Of a DNA stretch of 64,000 nucleotides, positions 43,150 to 53,158 are shown one piece after another. The notes under the pieces were generated by a model. The model ran no database searches and was not told the DNA's origin. It was given only the letters and a program-made list of their open reading frames with translations. Source of the DNA: Nocardia sp. CY41 (GTDB lineage Bacteria > Actinomycetota > Actinomycetes > Mycobacteriales > Mycobacteriaceae); assembly GCF_009829325.1 (NCBI RefSeq), contig NZ_VUOS01000006.1, forward strand, positions 186,001 to 250,000, given 5' to 3'. A program made the translations under genes and the position numbers. How positions within the stretch are numbered: the first letter of the stretch is position 1; every line of letters begins with the position of its first letter.

Positions 43150-43166
43150 AGTTGTATCCTACAACT
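43150..43166. promoter_or_regulatory. GntR operator candidate
   Basis: AGTTGTA-TCC-TACAACT is a perfect inverted repeat with seven-base arms directly upstream of the gntR start. The TTGTA..TACAA core resembles FadR/VanR-type sites. Confidence 0.65.
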
Positions 43167-43286
43167 GATTCGCTGCAAGGTTGCGGCAGGGTCGGCCGGA
43201 GTCGGTGACACCCGCTGCCGGAGCGACGCACGCGCGATACGCACCTATCCCGACCGGCTGTCGCGCCGAGACGGGCCCGAGCGGAT

Positions 43287-44696
43287 CTATCCGGCTTGAT
43301 GGATTACCGGGCGAGGCTGCGGACGCACCTGCTCGAGCTGTGCGGCGATCGGGAGGATCCTCGTCTCGCCGTTCGTGGGACCGACCAGCTGAACCGACAA
43401 GGGCAGCCCGTCGTCGCCGACACCGGCGGGCACCGAGGCGGCGGGATGGCCGGTGACGTTCCAGATCGCGGTGTAGGCGACCATCGGAACGGAGGCGAGC
43501 TGCGCGCGCACCGTGTTCGCCCCATCGAGCACGCCGAGCAGCGGCGGGCGGATCGCGATGGTGGGCGTCAGCAGCAGATCGCACTCGGTGAAGATTCGAT
43601 CGGCCTTGCGCCGCACCGCCTCTCCGCGCCGGATCGCCCATTCGACCACCGGCCTGCGCGCCCACGCGCCGACCGCGATCGTCTGCTTGGTGCGGCGTTC
43701 CAGCAGTTCCGGATGATCCACCTCGGCCAATTCGGCGCGCACGCCGCCGAAGAACTGCGGGAAGAAGGCGTGCGTGGAATCCGGATAGTGCGGGTCGATC
43801 TCCGCCACCGTGTGGCCCAGTTCGGCGAGCAGGATCGCGGTGTCGCGCACAGCGCGCACATGCTGCGGATCCGGTCGCACCGCCGGAATCGGTGATTTGA
43901 CGCTGTAGCCGATGCGCAACGGCCGGGCCGGTCCGCGCGCCGCCGCCTCGAACGAACTCGACGGTTCCGTCGCCCGGAACCGGTCGGTGCGGGTACTGCC
44001 GCGGATCACGTCGTAGACGACGGCCGAGTCCAGCACCCCGCGGGTCAGCGGCCCGGCGACACCCAGCGCCCACCACAGGTGCTCGTTCGGGGAAAGCGGC
44101 ACTCGCCCGCGTTGCGGCTTGAGACCGAACAATCCGCAGCAGGCTGCCGGGATCCGGATCGACCCACCCCCGTCGCCGCCGAGCGCGGCGGGCACCAGCC
44201 CGGCCGCCACCGCGGCGGCGGACCCGCCGCTGGATCCACCCGCGGAGCGGCTCGGGTCCCACGGATTGCGGGCCATGCCGAACGTGCTGGACTCGGTGAA
44301 GGGCCACTGCCCGAATTCCGGCATCGAGGTCTTGCCGACGATGATCGCCCCGGCCGTGCGCAGCCTGCGCACCGCCTCGGCGTCCGTCACGGCGGGCGTG
44401 GCGTTCGCCCTGGTGCCGAAGCTGGTCACCACGCCGGCGACGTCGAATTCGTCCTTCACCGCGACCGGCACCCCGTGCAGCGGCCCGACCGTGCCGCCCG
44501 CCGCGCGTTCCCGGTCCCGCTCGACGGCCTCGGCCCTGGCCTCCTCCCGCAGGACGTGGGTGAAGGCGCCGAGGTCCGCGGCGGCGTCGATCCCGTCGAG
44601 CGTCGCCTCGACCAACTCCTCCGCGGACAGCGCCCCCTGGACCAGCAGCTCGCGCTGTTCGAGCACACCCGACGAAACGACCTCTTGCAGATCCAT
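43287..44696 (-). CDS. Amidase-signature-family amidase
   Basis: 469 residues from the ATG at 44696. The Ser-cisSer-Lys triad is visible: Lys81 in [10 protein letters not shown], Ser155 in [11 protein letters not shown], and Ser179 in GGDGGGSIR. Normal length for an amidase-signature enzyme. It should hydrolyse an amide to acid and ammonia in the cytoplasm; it may be a general amidase rather than a GatA, since no gatB or gatC is near and the C-terminal region is not GatA-like. It is placed upstream of GntR and MFS genes on the same strand. Confidence 0.9.
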   Translation of the reverse strand: MDLQEVVSSGVLEQRELLVQGALSAEELVEATLDGIDAAADLGAFTHVLREEARAEAVERDRERAAGGTVGPLHGVPVAVKDEFDVAGVVTSFGTRANATPAVTDAEAVRRLRTAGAIIVGKTSMPEFGQWPFTESSTFGMARNPWDPSRSAGGSSGGSAAAVAAGLVPAALGGDGGGSIRIPAACCGLFGLKPQRGRVPLSPNEHLWWALGVAGPLTRGVLDSAVVYDVIRGSTRTDRFRATEPSSSFEAAARGPARPLRIGYSVKSPIPAVRPDPQHVRAVRDTAILLAELGHTVAEIDPHYPDSTHAFFPQFFGGVRAELAEVDHPELLERRTKQTIAVGAWARRPVVEWAIRRGEAVRRKADRIFTECDLLLTPTIAIRPPLLGVLDGANTVRAQLASVPMVAYTAIWNVTGHPAASVPAGVGDDGLPLSVQLVGPTNGETRILPIAAQLEQVRPQPRPVIHQAG

Positions 44697-44808
44697 CCGC
44701 TCGCGCTCCTTCCGGGCTCGACGCCGATGCCGACATTCCCGACCGTATGCAGTCGAGCAACCATTCCGCAATGGATACCGCGTGCGAACCTGTCCAGTGG
44801 ATCGGCGT

Positions 44809-46251
44809 TCAGGAGGACGCGGGGCCCTCGGCCGTGGCGCGGCGGCCGCGCTCGAGCTCGGAATGGGTGCGCGAGTAGCCGAAGTAGACGAGCAGACCGG
44901 CCACCAGCCAGATCACGAAACGCGCCCACGTCTCCCAGGGCAGCGACCAGATCAGGTACAGCGAGAACCCGATGCCGATCAGTGGCACGACCGGCATGAA
45001 CGGCAGGCGGAACTCGCGCGGCTCGTCGGGACGGGTGCGCCGCAGCACGATCACGGCCACGGACACCACGATGAACGCCATCAGGATGCCGATATTGGTC
45101 AGCTCGGCGACCACGGTGATGTCCAGCAACCCGGCCATCAGCGCCGAGCCGATGCCGACGATCCAGGTCACCCGGGTGGGCACCTTGCGGACCGGATGGG
45201 TCTTGGCGAACCACGCGGGCAACAGCCCGTCGCGGCTCATGGCGAACCAGACCCTGGTGACGCCGAGCATGAAGGTGAGCACCACGGTGACGATGCCGAC
45301 GATGGCGCCGACCGCGATGATGTTCGCTACGCCCGGCTGCCCGACCGACTCGAAGGCGGTGGAGAACCCGCTGGTCGGACTGATCTCGGTGTACTTCTGC
45401 ATGCCGGTCAGCACCAGGGTGGCCAGCACGTAGAGCACCATGGCGATGGCCAGCGAATAGATGATCGCCTTCGGCAGGTGCTTCTTGCCCTCGGTGGACT
45501 CCTCGGCGGCGGTGCTCATCGCGTCGTAGCCGAACACGGCGAAGAAGACGGTGGCCGCGCCCGTCCACACCGCGCCCGTGCCGAACGGGAAGTACGGGGT
45601 GTAGTTCGCGCTGTCGATGTGGAACACGCCGAGCACGATGATCAGCACGACCAGCGCTACCTTGATACCGACCGCGACGGTCTCGAACCGGCCGACGCTG
45701 CGGATGCCGCGCGAGAGCAACCACGCCGTGCCGAGGCAGAACAGCATGGCGAACACGTCGACGACGTGCCCCTCGCCGGTGCCCGCCGCGCCCAGCATCC
45801 AGTCCGGGAGCGTGATGTCGACCTGTTCCAGCAGGAACTTGAAGTACCCGGAGACCCCGATGGCCACCACCGCCGCGACCGCGACGTACTCCAGCAGCAG
45901 ATCCCAGCCGATGAACCAGCCCGCGATCTCGCCGAGCGACACGTAACCGTAGGTGTAGGCGGACCCGGCCTTGGGCACCATCCCGGCGAACTCGGCGTAG
46001 CACAGCGCGGCCGCGGCGCTGGCCACGCCCGCGATGAGGAACGAGATCAACACCGAAGGACCGGTGACCGAGTGCGCCACCGCGCCGGCGAGGGTGAAGA
46101 TGCCCGCGCCGATGATCCCGCCGACGCCGATCGCGGTGAGCTGCCACAATCCGAGCGACCGCGACAGTTGCTCGTCGGCCGCGGCTTCGTCCTCGACCTC
46201 GCCGAGCGGCTTGCGGCGCGTCATCTGGGCGCGTAGGTGCGCGAGAGACAT
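44809..46251 (-). CDS. APC-family amino-acid permease
   Basis: 480 residues from the ATG at 46251; a longer start is unsupported. About 12 membrane segments; the first carries the APC consensus [19 protein letters not shown], and later [17 protein letters not shown] and GFDA-like positions fit the cationic amino-acid transporter (CAT/YfnA) branch. It should exchange or import amino acids with protons. The amidase lies on its 3' side and the proline genes on its 5' side, all on the minus strand, so a supply role for either is possible but not shown. Confidence 0.9.
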   Translation of the reverse strand: MSLAHLRAQMTRRKPLGEVEDEAAADEQLSRSLGLWQLTAIGVGGIIGAGIFTLAGAVAHSVTGPSVLISFLIAGVASAAAALCYAEFAGMVPKAGSAYTYGYVSLGEIAGWFIGWDLLLEYVAVAAVVAIGVSGYFKFLLEQVDITLPDWMLGAAGTGEGHVVDVFAMLFCLGTAWLLSRGIRSVGRFETVAVGIKVALVVLIIVLGVFHIDSANYTPYFPFGTGAVWTGAATVFFAVFGYDAMSTAAEESTEGKKHLPKAIIYSLAIAMVLYVLATLVLTGMQKYTEISPTSGFSTAFESVGQPGVANIIAVGAIVGIVTVVLTFMLGVTRVWFAMSRDGLLPAWFAKTHPVRKVPTRVTWIVGIGSALMAGLLDITVVAELTNIGILMAFIVVSVAVIVLRRTRPDEPREFRLPFMPVVPLIGIGFSLYLIWSLPWETWARFVIWLVAGLLVYFGYSRTHSELERGRRATAEGPASS

Positions 46252-46514
46252 GCGACTCCTGTGTTTGTTTTCCAGCGCCTGCGCCGCGAACGGCGGATGC
46301 TCGGTCTCGCTTCGCTCGAAACCGTATGTTCCGCCAGTATGGTCGCGTGGCATCGCAAGTTGCGGCGAAAGCGTGCCAGTGCTGGTGATCCGGTTCAGGT
46401 GTGCGACCCCCGGCCGAAAGTCCGCCTCCGGCGGCCGACCGCTGGAAGCACGGCCACGTCACCGGCGTCTGTGGTCACTTCGCGACTGGATCCGGTTTCC
46501 GGACCGGGCAGCGC

Positions 46515-47474
46515 TCAGCGGTCGCGGCCGAAGGAGCGCAGGAAGAAGGCGATGTTGGCCGGGCGCTCGGCCAACCTGCGCATGAAATACCCGTACCACT
46601 GGTCTCCGTAGGGCACGTAGACCCGCAGCGCGTGGCCCGCTCCGGCGAGGCGCCGCTGTTCGGCGTCGCGGATGCCGTGCAGCATCTGGAACTCGAAATC
46701 GCCGGATTTGCGGCCGCTTTCCCACACGTGGCGCAGCGCCGCATCGATCAGCGCGGGGTCGTGCGTGGCGATCATCGGGTAGCCCTTGCCCTCCATCAAC
46801 ACCCGCAGGCAGCGCAGATAGGACTCGTCCACCGCGGAGCGGCTCTGGTAGGCCACCGACGCGGGTTCGCGATAGGCGCCCTTGCACAACCGGATCCGTG
46901 ATCCGGGTCCTGCGAAAGTCCGGCAGTCCTCCTCGGTGCGCTTCAGATAAGCCTGCAGGACAGTGCCCAGCCACGGGAAGTCCATCCGCAGCTCGCGCAC
47001 GATCGACAGCGTCGAGTCGGTGGTCGTGTGGTTCTCGGCGTCCACGGTCACCCAGATCCCGGCCGCCTTCGCCGCCGTGCAGATCTCGTAGGCGTGTTCG
47101 CGGGCGATGGCGTACCCGTTCTGCGGAAGCGACTGGCCCAGGGCGGAGAGCTTGAGCGACACTTCCAGCCGCGGCACCGAGGTCTCGTCCGCGGCGCCCA
47201 GCTCGGCCAGCGCCGACAGCAACCGCAAATAGTGCGCCACGGTTCCGCGGGCATGGTCGAGATCGGTGGTGTCCTCGCCGAGGTAGTCGATGGTCACGCA
47301 GCGGCCGGAGCCGAGCAATGCCGAGGCCGTGGCGACCGCGTCGCTCTCGGTCTCACCCGCGACGAACCGGTCGACCAGCTTCTTCGTGGTGGCGGCGCGG
47401 GTGATCGCGCGCTCCACGCGTGGGGAACGGGAGGCCGCCAGCAGGGCGGGCCGCAGCAGTCCGGAGAAGGCCAT
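46515..47474 (-). CDS. pruB: Proline dehydrogenase (monofunctional)
   Basis: 319 residues, typical for actinobacterial monofunctional PRODH. The FAD-binding TIM barrel is clear: LEVSLKLSALGQ, WVTVDAENHTTTDSTLSI, GTVLQAYLKRTEEDC, RIRLCKGAYREP and the C-terminal YVPYGDQWYGYFMRRLAERPAN. It oxidises proline to delta-1-pyrroline-5-carboxylate at the membrane face, passing electrons to quinone. Its ATG overlaps the pruA stop by one base (TGATG), giving coupled production of both steps of proline catabolism. Confidence 0.95.
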   Translation of the reverse strand: MAFSGLLRPALLAASRSPRVERAITRAATTKKLVDRFVAGETESDAVATASALLGSGRCVTIDYLGEDTTDLDHARGTVAHYLRLLSALAELGAADETSVPRLEVSLKLSALGQSLPQNGYAIAREHAYEICTAAKAAGIWVTVDAENHTTTDSTLSIVRELRMDFPWLGTVLQAYLKRTEEDCRTFAGPGSRIRLCKGAYREPASVAYQSRSAVDESYLRCLRVLMEGKGYPMIATHDPALIDAALRHVWESGRKSGDFEFQMLHGIRDAEQRRLAGAGHALRVYVPYGDQWYGYFMRRLAERPANIAFFLRSFGRDR

Positions 47475-49111
47475 CACAACTCCTGGTGCGGGTAGCGGTG
47501 GTCGGTCGCGGGAACGAACGTTTCCTTGATCGTGCGAGCGGAGGTCCAGCGCAGCAGGTTCTGTGCCGAGCCTGCCTTGTCGTTGGTGCCCGACGCGCGC
47601 GACCCGCCGAACGGCTGCTGGCCGACGACCGCGCCGGTGGGTTTGTCGTTGACGTAGAGGTTGCCCGCCGCGAAGCGCAACCGTTCGAGGGCTGTGCCGA
47701 TCGCCGCGCGGTCCCGGGCGATGACCGCACCGGTCAAGCCGTAGGGCGAGCCCCGGTCGATGAGGTCGAGTGTGGATTCGAACGAGCCGCGGGCGGAATC
47801 GTCGTAGACGTGCACGGCCAGGATCGGTCCGAAGTACTCGGTGCGGAATGCCTCGTCGCCCGGGTCGTCGCCGAGCAGGACGGTGGGCTCGACGAAGTAG
47901 CCGACGCTGTCGTCGGCGTGACCACCCGTGGCGATGGTCAAGCCGGGGGTGGCCTTGGCGCGCGTGAGTGCGTCCGCGTTCTTCGCGAACGCCCGCCGAT
48001 CGATGAGGGCTCCGCCGAAGTGCCCGAAGTCGGCGACGTCGCCGTAGCTGAGCGCGGCCACCCGGTCGATGAACTCGCGGCCCATCCGGTTCCAGACCGA
48101 TCGGGGGAGGAATGCGCGCGAGGCGGCGGAGCACTTCTGGCCTTGATAGTCGAACGCGCCGCGGATCAGGGCCGTGCTCAGCACCTCGGGATCGGCGGAG
48201 CTGTGCGCCACGACGAAGTCCTTGCCCCCGGTCTCGCCGACCAGGCGCGGGTAGGCGTCGTAGTGGTCGAGGTTCGCCGCGACGCTGCGCCAGAGGTGCC
48301 GGAAGGTCGCGGTGGAGCCGGTGAAGTGAATGCCCGCGAGCCGGTGATCGGCCAGCGCCACCTGCGAGGCCTCGGGGCCCGCGCCGTGCACCATGTTGAT
48401 CACGCCGGGCGGCAGCCCCGCCGCCTCCAGCAGTCGCATCGTCCAGTACGCTGCCACCGACTGGGTGACGGCCGGTTTCCACACGACGGTGTTGCCCATC
48501 AGCGCGGGCGCGGTGGGCAGGTTGCCCGCGATGGCGGAGAAGTTGAACGGCGTGATCGCGTAGACGAACCCTTCGAGCGGACGGTAGTCCATCCGATTCC
48601 ACACCCCGGGGGCCGAGAGCGGCTGGTCGGCGAGGATCCGGCGCGCGAAGTGCACATTGAACCGCCAGAAGTCCACCAGCTCGCACGGGGTGTCGATCTC
48701 GGCCTGGTAGGCGGTCTTGGACTGACCCAACATCGTTGCGGCCGCGATGGTTTCGCGCCAAGGACCGGCCAGCAGGTCGGCCGCGCGCAAGAAGACCGCG
48801 GCGCGCTCGGCGAAGGGCAGCGCCCGCCAGCCCGGCGCCGCGGCGGTCGCCGCCGCGACGGCGTCGTGAACCTCGCCCGGTCCGGCCGTGGTGAGCGTGC
48901 CCAGCACGGCGGCGTGCCGGTGCGGCTGCACCACCGCGATGCGCTCGCCGCAGCCGTGGCGGTGCGCACCGCCGATGACGTGAGTGACCTCGGTCGGTGT
49001 CGCGGCCAGCTCGGCCAGCTTCACCCGTAGGCGCTCGCGTTCCGCCGTGCCCGGCGCGAAGCTGCCCACCGGTTCGTTGACCGGTGGGGGCGGCGACACG
49101 ACGGCATCCAT
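47474..49111 (-). CDS. pruA: L-glutamate gamma-semialdehyde (P5C) dehydrogenase
   Basis: 545 residues from the ATG at 49111, with GGAGG upstream; longer in-frame readings cross the promoter. Aldehyde-dehydrogenase motifs: ITPFNFSAIAGNL, NTVVWKPA, IHFTGST, RLVGETGGKDFVV with the general-base Glu, and the catalytic Cys in YQGQKCSAASRAF. The C-terminus KPTGAVVGQQPFGGSRASGTNDKAGS is diagnostic for P5C dehydrogenase. It oxidises the semialdehyde to glutamate with NAD+. The equivalent in M. tuberculosis is Rv1187. Confidence 0.95.
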   Translation of the reverse strand: MDAVVSPPPPVNEPVGSFAPGTAERERLRVKLAELAATPTEVTHVIGGAHRHGCGERIAVVQPHRHAAVLGTLTTAGPGEVHDAVAAATAAAPGWRALPFAERAAVFLRAADLLAGPWRETIAAATMLGQSKTAYQAEIDTPCELVDFWRFNVHFARRILADQPLSAPGVWNRMDYRPLEGFVYAITPFNFSAIAGNLPTAPALMGNTVVWKPAVTQSVAAYWTMRLLEAAGLPPGVINMVHGAGPEASQVALADHRLAGIHFTGSTATFRHLWRSVAANLDHYDAYPRLVGETGGKDFVVAHSSADPEVLSTALIRGAFDYQGQKCSAASRAFLPRSVWNRMGREFIDRVAALSYGDVADFGHFGGALIDRRAFAKNADALTRAKATPGLTIATGGHADDSVGYFVEPTVLLGDDPGDEAFRTEYFGPILAVHVYDDSARGSFESTLDLIDRGSPYGLTGAVIARDRAAIGTALERLRFAAGNLYVNDKPTGAVVGQQPFGGSRASGTNDKAGSAQNLLRWTSARTIKETFVPATDHRYPHQEL

Positions 49112-49176
49112 GAGACCTCCTGCGGCTGGATGATTTTTCGGTAGATGGAAGTCAACACCGGAAAACTGCCCGGAGA

Positions 49177-50490
49177 ATGGGTCGATCGGACAAAGATGGG
49201 GCAAGTGCGTTGTCGACTTGGCCGAAGGACGGGACCGTGGGCGGGGATGCTGATCAGGGCGCCGCGGAGATCGACCTGTTCGCGTTGGCACAGATGATCG
49301 CGGACGACGCGCGCGGGATGGTGTCGATCGAGGACTCGCAGTCGCATGTGCTCGCGTACTCGGCGTCCGACGAGAACGCCGACGAGTTGCGCGTGCGCTC
49401 GATTCTGGGCCGGGAGGGCCCGCGCGAGTATCTGAGTCTGCTGCGGCAGTGGGGCGTGTTCGATCGGCTGCGTAACACCGATGAGGTCGTCGACGTGCCC
49501 GCGCACGACGAGCTGAACATCAAGCGCAGGTTGGTGATCGGCGTCCGTCGTCCCGCGGACCTGCAGGCGCGCGGCCCACAGATGCTCGGCGCGATCTGGC
49601 TGCAGCAGAGCGATCGGCCGTTCGCCCCGGACGCCGCCGAGATCCTGCGCGGCGCGGCGGCCATCGCGGCACGCCTGATCTCCCGCAACCTCGACGCGCC
49701 CACAACCGAGGCGCTGCTGATCCGGCGGCTGTTCGGCGCGGGCGGATCGGCGATCGACGCGGCGGCGGTCGCCGACGCGCTGCGCCTACCGTCGACCGGT
49801 CCGGCGGCGGTGATCGGGTTCGCGCTCGTGGCGGGCGAGCGGGCGGCGGGCGCCGAGGCGGCCGCCATAGGCGGCGTTCTGCGATTGCGGGCCGGAGCTT
49901 TTCGCGGTGACTCCGTGACCACCACGATCGGTGACCGCGTCTATGTGCTGCTGCCCGGTTACCGCTCCCCGCAGGCGGTGACGGCGTGGACGCGCCAGCT
50001 GATCGACCAGTTCGAGGCCCAGCGCTCGCTGTCGCTGCGGGCGGCGATCGCCTGTCCGGTACCCGATCTCGGCCGGGTGGCCGATGCGCGCTCGGAAGTC
50101 GATCGGGTCCTGGACCGCAGCGGCGCGGCCACGCCCGCGAGCCGGGTGACCACCCTGGCCGAGGCGCGGACCGCGGTGCTGCTGGGTGAGGTGCTCGATC
50201 TCGTCGGATCGCGGCCGGAACTGCGCGATCCGCGGCTGCGCGCGCTGTTCGACTACGATCGCAAGCATTCCGCGAGTCTGCGCGACAGCGTCGAGACCTA
50301 TCTGCGCGAACACGGCGACGTGCGCGCCGCCGCCGCGGCACTGTGCGTGCATCCGAATACGCTGCGCTATCGCCTTCGCCGCGTCGAGGACGTCCTCGGC
50401 ATGAACCTCGACGACCCCGCCGATCGCCTGCTGCTGGAGATCCAGCTCGCCCTGCACCGGCGCCCGCGGCCACCCGGGTCGGGAGTCTGA
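49177..50490 (+). CDS. pruC: PucR-family activator of proline catabolism
   Basis: 437 residues: an N-terminal sensing region (about 30-175), a GGDEF-like middle domain, and the C-terminal PucR helix-turn-helix (SVETYLREHGDVRAAAAALCVHPNTLRYRLRRVEDVLG, about 385-420). It is divergent from pruA with a 65-base gap. In mycobacteria the equivalent PruC (Rv1186c) activates pruA-pruB in response to proline and is likewise adjacent, so the same role is likely here. Confidence 0.9.
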   Translation: MGRSDKDGASALSTWPKDGTVGGDADQGAAEIDLFALAQMIADDARGMVSIEDSQSHVLAYSASDENADELRVRSILGREGPREYLSLLRQWGVFDRLRNTDEVVDVPAHDELNIKRRLVIGVRRPADLQARGPQMLGAIWLQQSDRPFAPDAAEILRGAAAIAARLISRNLDAPTTEALLIRRLFGAGGSAIDAAAVADALRLPSTGPAAVIGFALVAGERAAGAEAAAIGGVLRLRAGAFRGDSVTTTIGDRVYVLLPGYRSPQAVTAWTRQLIDQFEAQRSLSLRAAIACPVPDLGRVADARSEVDRVLDRSGAATPASRVTTLAEARTAVLLGEVLDLVGSRPELRDPRLRALFDYDRKHSASLRDSVETYLREHGDVRAAAAALCVHPNTLRYRLRRVEDVLGMNLDDPADRLLLEIQLALHRRPRPPGSGV

Positions 50491-50724
50491 CGGCGCGCGG
50501 CCCGGTCGCGGCTGCTGAACGGGCTTGCCGGCCGTGTCTGCACTCTCGATGACCGAACCGGCCTTTGTCCGCGGCGCGCCGGAGTCGCTGCCGACCACCT
50601 GGTAGGCATATGCGGCTCGAGCCCGATCCGGCGCGCCGTCCACCAACACTTACCCCTGTCGTCGCGAGTGCCCGTCTACCGGAAAGGTGGATGATCGCGC
50701 ATTCCCGGCGTGCGAGGGGGCGCG

Positions 50725-51774
50725 TCAGGCAGTGGTGTGGTCCATCGATTCCACCGACCATCGGATGCCTCGCGCCGCAAAGGAATCGAGGACATCGGCC
50801 GGATCGAACGCTTGGCTGGGCGCGAGCACGCCCGCCGCCGCGCCGTCCGTGGCGAGCCGGATCGCCGCGTCTGCGGCGGCGGTCGCCGTGAAGCGGTAGG
50901 TGTCGGTGCCCTCGGCGTACGCGCGGGCACCGCCACCGGGGCCGGTGACCTCCGCCAGCACCAGGAACCGGCCCGGATTGCCGGGATCGTCCTCGGGGAA
51001 CTCGGGCAGCGACTCGGCGAACTCCGGCGTGAGGCCGGCGAACAACGCGGCCACCTCGGCCTCGGCGACGGCTTCGATGTGGTCGGCCGGAACATGCCGG
51101 GGAATGGTGAGTACTTCGGTCAGCGCGAACTTGACCACTCGCACGGGCTGCGGCACCCCGGGGAAGGTGATCTCGGTCGTCCGCGCCGGGACGTCGGTTC
51201 GCCATGTGCCGCCGGTGAAGACGACGCCGCCGGAGGCGAATACGTCGGCATTGGCGATTGCCGTGCGTCCGCTGCCCCGCGATATCACGGCCCCGCCGGT
51301 GTGCCGGTGCGCGAGCGTCACCTGCCGGGGCTGCTCGACCCGGGCCGCCGCCAACGAGCCGACCAGGTCGCCCAGAAATCCTCCGTCGTTGACCATCGGC
51401 ACGACGGTGACGCCCGCCTGCCGAGCGGGCTCGGCGTAGACGTCGAAGAGCCGCTCGACGTGGCCCTGCTCCCCGCTGGTGTCGACGTAGTGCGTGCCCG
51501 CGGCGATCGCCGCGCGCACCACCGGCTCACCGAACTCGAGGAACGGCGCCACCGCGCTGATCACGACCTCGATGTCACCGAACGCGTCCGCGAGCGCGGC
51601 CTCGTCGAGCCCGGCGACGCGGACGGTGGCGTCGGGGAGACCGGTCTCGGCCGCGGCCGCTCGCAGCCGGTCGGCGTTCCGGCCGATCAGGACCGGCGCC
51701 ACCCCGCGGCGGCGAAGTTCGGCGACGACGAGTTTTCCGGTGTGCCCGCTGGCGCCGTAGACGGCGATTGTCAT
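50725..51774 (-). CDS. Saccharopine-dehydrogenase-like NADP-binding protein
   Basis: 349 residues from the ATG at 51774. The start MTIAVYGASGHTGKLVVAELRRRG is a Rossmann dinucleotide site; VISAVAPFLEFGEPVVRAAIAAGTHYVDTSGEQGHVERLF is characteristic of the saccharopine-dehydrogenase/trans-acting enoyl reductase superfamily. These proteins reduce diverse substrates, often in lipid or polyketide pathways; no lysine genes are near, so true saccharopine dehydrogenase activity is unlikely. Divergent from the AraC regulator, which probably controls it. Confidence 0.85.
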   Translation of the reverse strand: MTIAVYGASGHTGKLVVAELRRRGVAPVLIGRNADRLRAAAAETGLPDATVRVAGLDEAALADAFGDIEVVISAVAPFLEFGEPVVRAAIAAGTHYVDTSGEQGHVERLFDVYAEPARQAGVTVVPMVNDGGFLGDLVGSLAAARVEQPRQVTLAHRHTGGAVISRGSGRTAIANADVFASGGVVFTGGTWRTDVPARTTEITFPGVPQPVRVVKFALTEVLTIPRHVPADHIEAVAEAEVAALFAGLTPEFAESLPEFPEDDPGNPGRFLVLAEVTGPGGGARAYAEGTDTYRFTATAAADAAIRLATDGAAAGVLAPSQAFDPADVLDSFAARGIRWSVESMDHTTA

Positions 51775-51904
51775 TTCGGTTCCTTGTCTTTCGGCTGGTT
51801 CACTACGAATGACCGTACGGACACCGCGAAATACGAACAATGTCGTGGAATCCTCGATTCATGTCCGATCGTCTAAGCCTGGTGCGATGCGCTAGCGTGG
51901 CGGG

Positions 51905-52852
51905 ATGGACGTGCTCAGTGACGTGATCGCGGCGATGCGAACCGGTCGTCCGCATTCGAACCTGATGCGCAGACGAGCGCCGTGGTCCTCCTGGTTCGAA
52001 TCCGCGAGCGGCGCGGGTTTCCATGTGCTGCTGCAAGGTTCGTGCTGGCTGTTGCGGCCTGCGGCGGAGCCGATCGCGCTCGGTGTCGGCGACGTGGTGT
52101 TCCTGCGCCCGGGCGCGGCCGAGCACGGTTTGGCGGACTCGCCGCAGACCTCGGTCCCGCCGTCGGCGCGGACGACGCTCGCCGACCCGGATACGGGCGT
52201 GCGGGACGCGGAGGTCGTGATGCTGTGCGGCGCCTACCTGATGGACCGGTCGATGCCCCACCCGCTGCTCACCGAGCTGCCGGAGGTGGTGCACCTGCCG
52301 GCTCGGCTCGGCCGGTACCCGCACCTGCGGGCCGCGACCGAGCTGCTGGGCGCCGAGCTGGAACGGCCGGGGCACGGCACCGACGTGGTCGTGACCGGCT
52401 TACTGGACACGCTGCTGCTGTACATCCTGCGTGCCTGGTACGACGAACAGGCACACTGCGGGCGGCCCGGCTGGGCGGCAGCGCTGGCCGACCCGTCGAT
52501 CTCCGTCGCGCTGCGCGACATGCACGACGATCCGGCGCATCCCTGGACGGTCGGGGAGCTGGCCGGGTGCGCCGGACTGTCCAGGGCCGCGTTCGCCAAG
52601 CGATTCGCCCAGCTCGTCGGCCGTTCGCCGCTGGCGTACCTGACCTGGTGGCGGATGACCACGGCGGCCAAGGCGCTGCGGGACACCGACGAACCGCTCG
52701 CCGTGATCGCCGGCCGCGCGGGTTACACCTCCGAGTTCGCCTTCGCGAAAGCGTTCAAGCGCGAGTTCGCCGCCGCGCCGGGCGCGTATCGTCGGAGCAG
52801 CCGAAACCGCACTGCGACAGACCTTTTCGTCGCCACTGCGGATCGGAACTGA
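51905..52852 (+). CDS. AraC-family transcriptional regulator
   Basis: 315 residues. An N-terminal cupin-like sensing domain (SGAGFHVLLQGSCWLLRPAAEPIALGVGDVVFLRPGAAEHGL) is followed by the double AraC helix-turn-helix at the C-terminus: WTVGELAGCAGLSRAAFAKRFAQLVGRSPLAYLTWWRM and PLAVIAGRAGYTSEFAFAKAFKREFAAAPGAYRR. This is the cupin_6 type that often controls oxidoreductase genes. Divergent from the saccharopine-dehydrogenase-like gene, its probable target. Confidence 0.93.
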   Translation: MDVLSDVIAAMRTGRPHSNLMRRRAPWSSWFESASGAGFHVLLQGSCWLLRPAAEPIALGVGDVVFLRPGAAEHGLADSPQTSVPPSARTTLADPDTGVRDAEVVMLCGAYLMDRSMPHPLLTELPEVVHLPARLGRYPHLRAATELLGAELERPGHGTDVVVTGLLDTLLLYILRAWYDEQAHCGRPGWAAALADPSISVALRDMHDDPAHPWTVGELAGCAGLSRAAFAKRFAQLVGRSPLAYLTWWRMTTAAKALRDTDEPLAVIAGRAGYTSEFAFAKAFKREFAAAPGAYRRSSRNRTATDLFVATADRN

Positions 52853-53158
52853 TCGGACACGGTGGCTTCGGGCGCCGACTATCGCGATACGGCTCGCAGG
52901 CCGGTGTTCAGCATCCATGCCGCGATCTGGGCTGTGGTGGTCGCGACTGTCGCCTGACACCGCGGCTCCGACCGGGCCGCCAGGCCAGGGACCTGCGCCG
53001 ACGCGAATCGGCGGTTGACCGGCCCGCTGCGTGATACGCCTGCCGAAGGGATCGGCCGCGGCCTACAGTTGAGCGCAGGAACCCGGGTCACGGCCCCGGG
53101 AAGGCGTTCGGCTCGGTCCGCGCCGGACACCCTCCGGGTCCCCGTCACGGAGGACGAG
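52853..53158. other. Intergenic region upstream of kinase gene
   Basis: 306 bases with no convincing gene. A 10-base perfect palindrome TATCGCGATA lies at 52880-52889. An in-frame upstream start for the kinase at 53015 exists but lacks a ribosome site. Confidence 0.4.

Noticed and set aside
43159..44760. 533-codon minus-strand frame over the amidase gene
   Set aside because: Same strand as the amidase but another frame; only the amidase frame carries the Lys/Ser/Ser triad.
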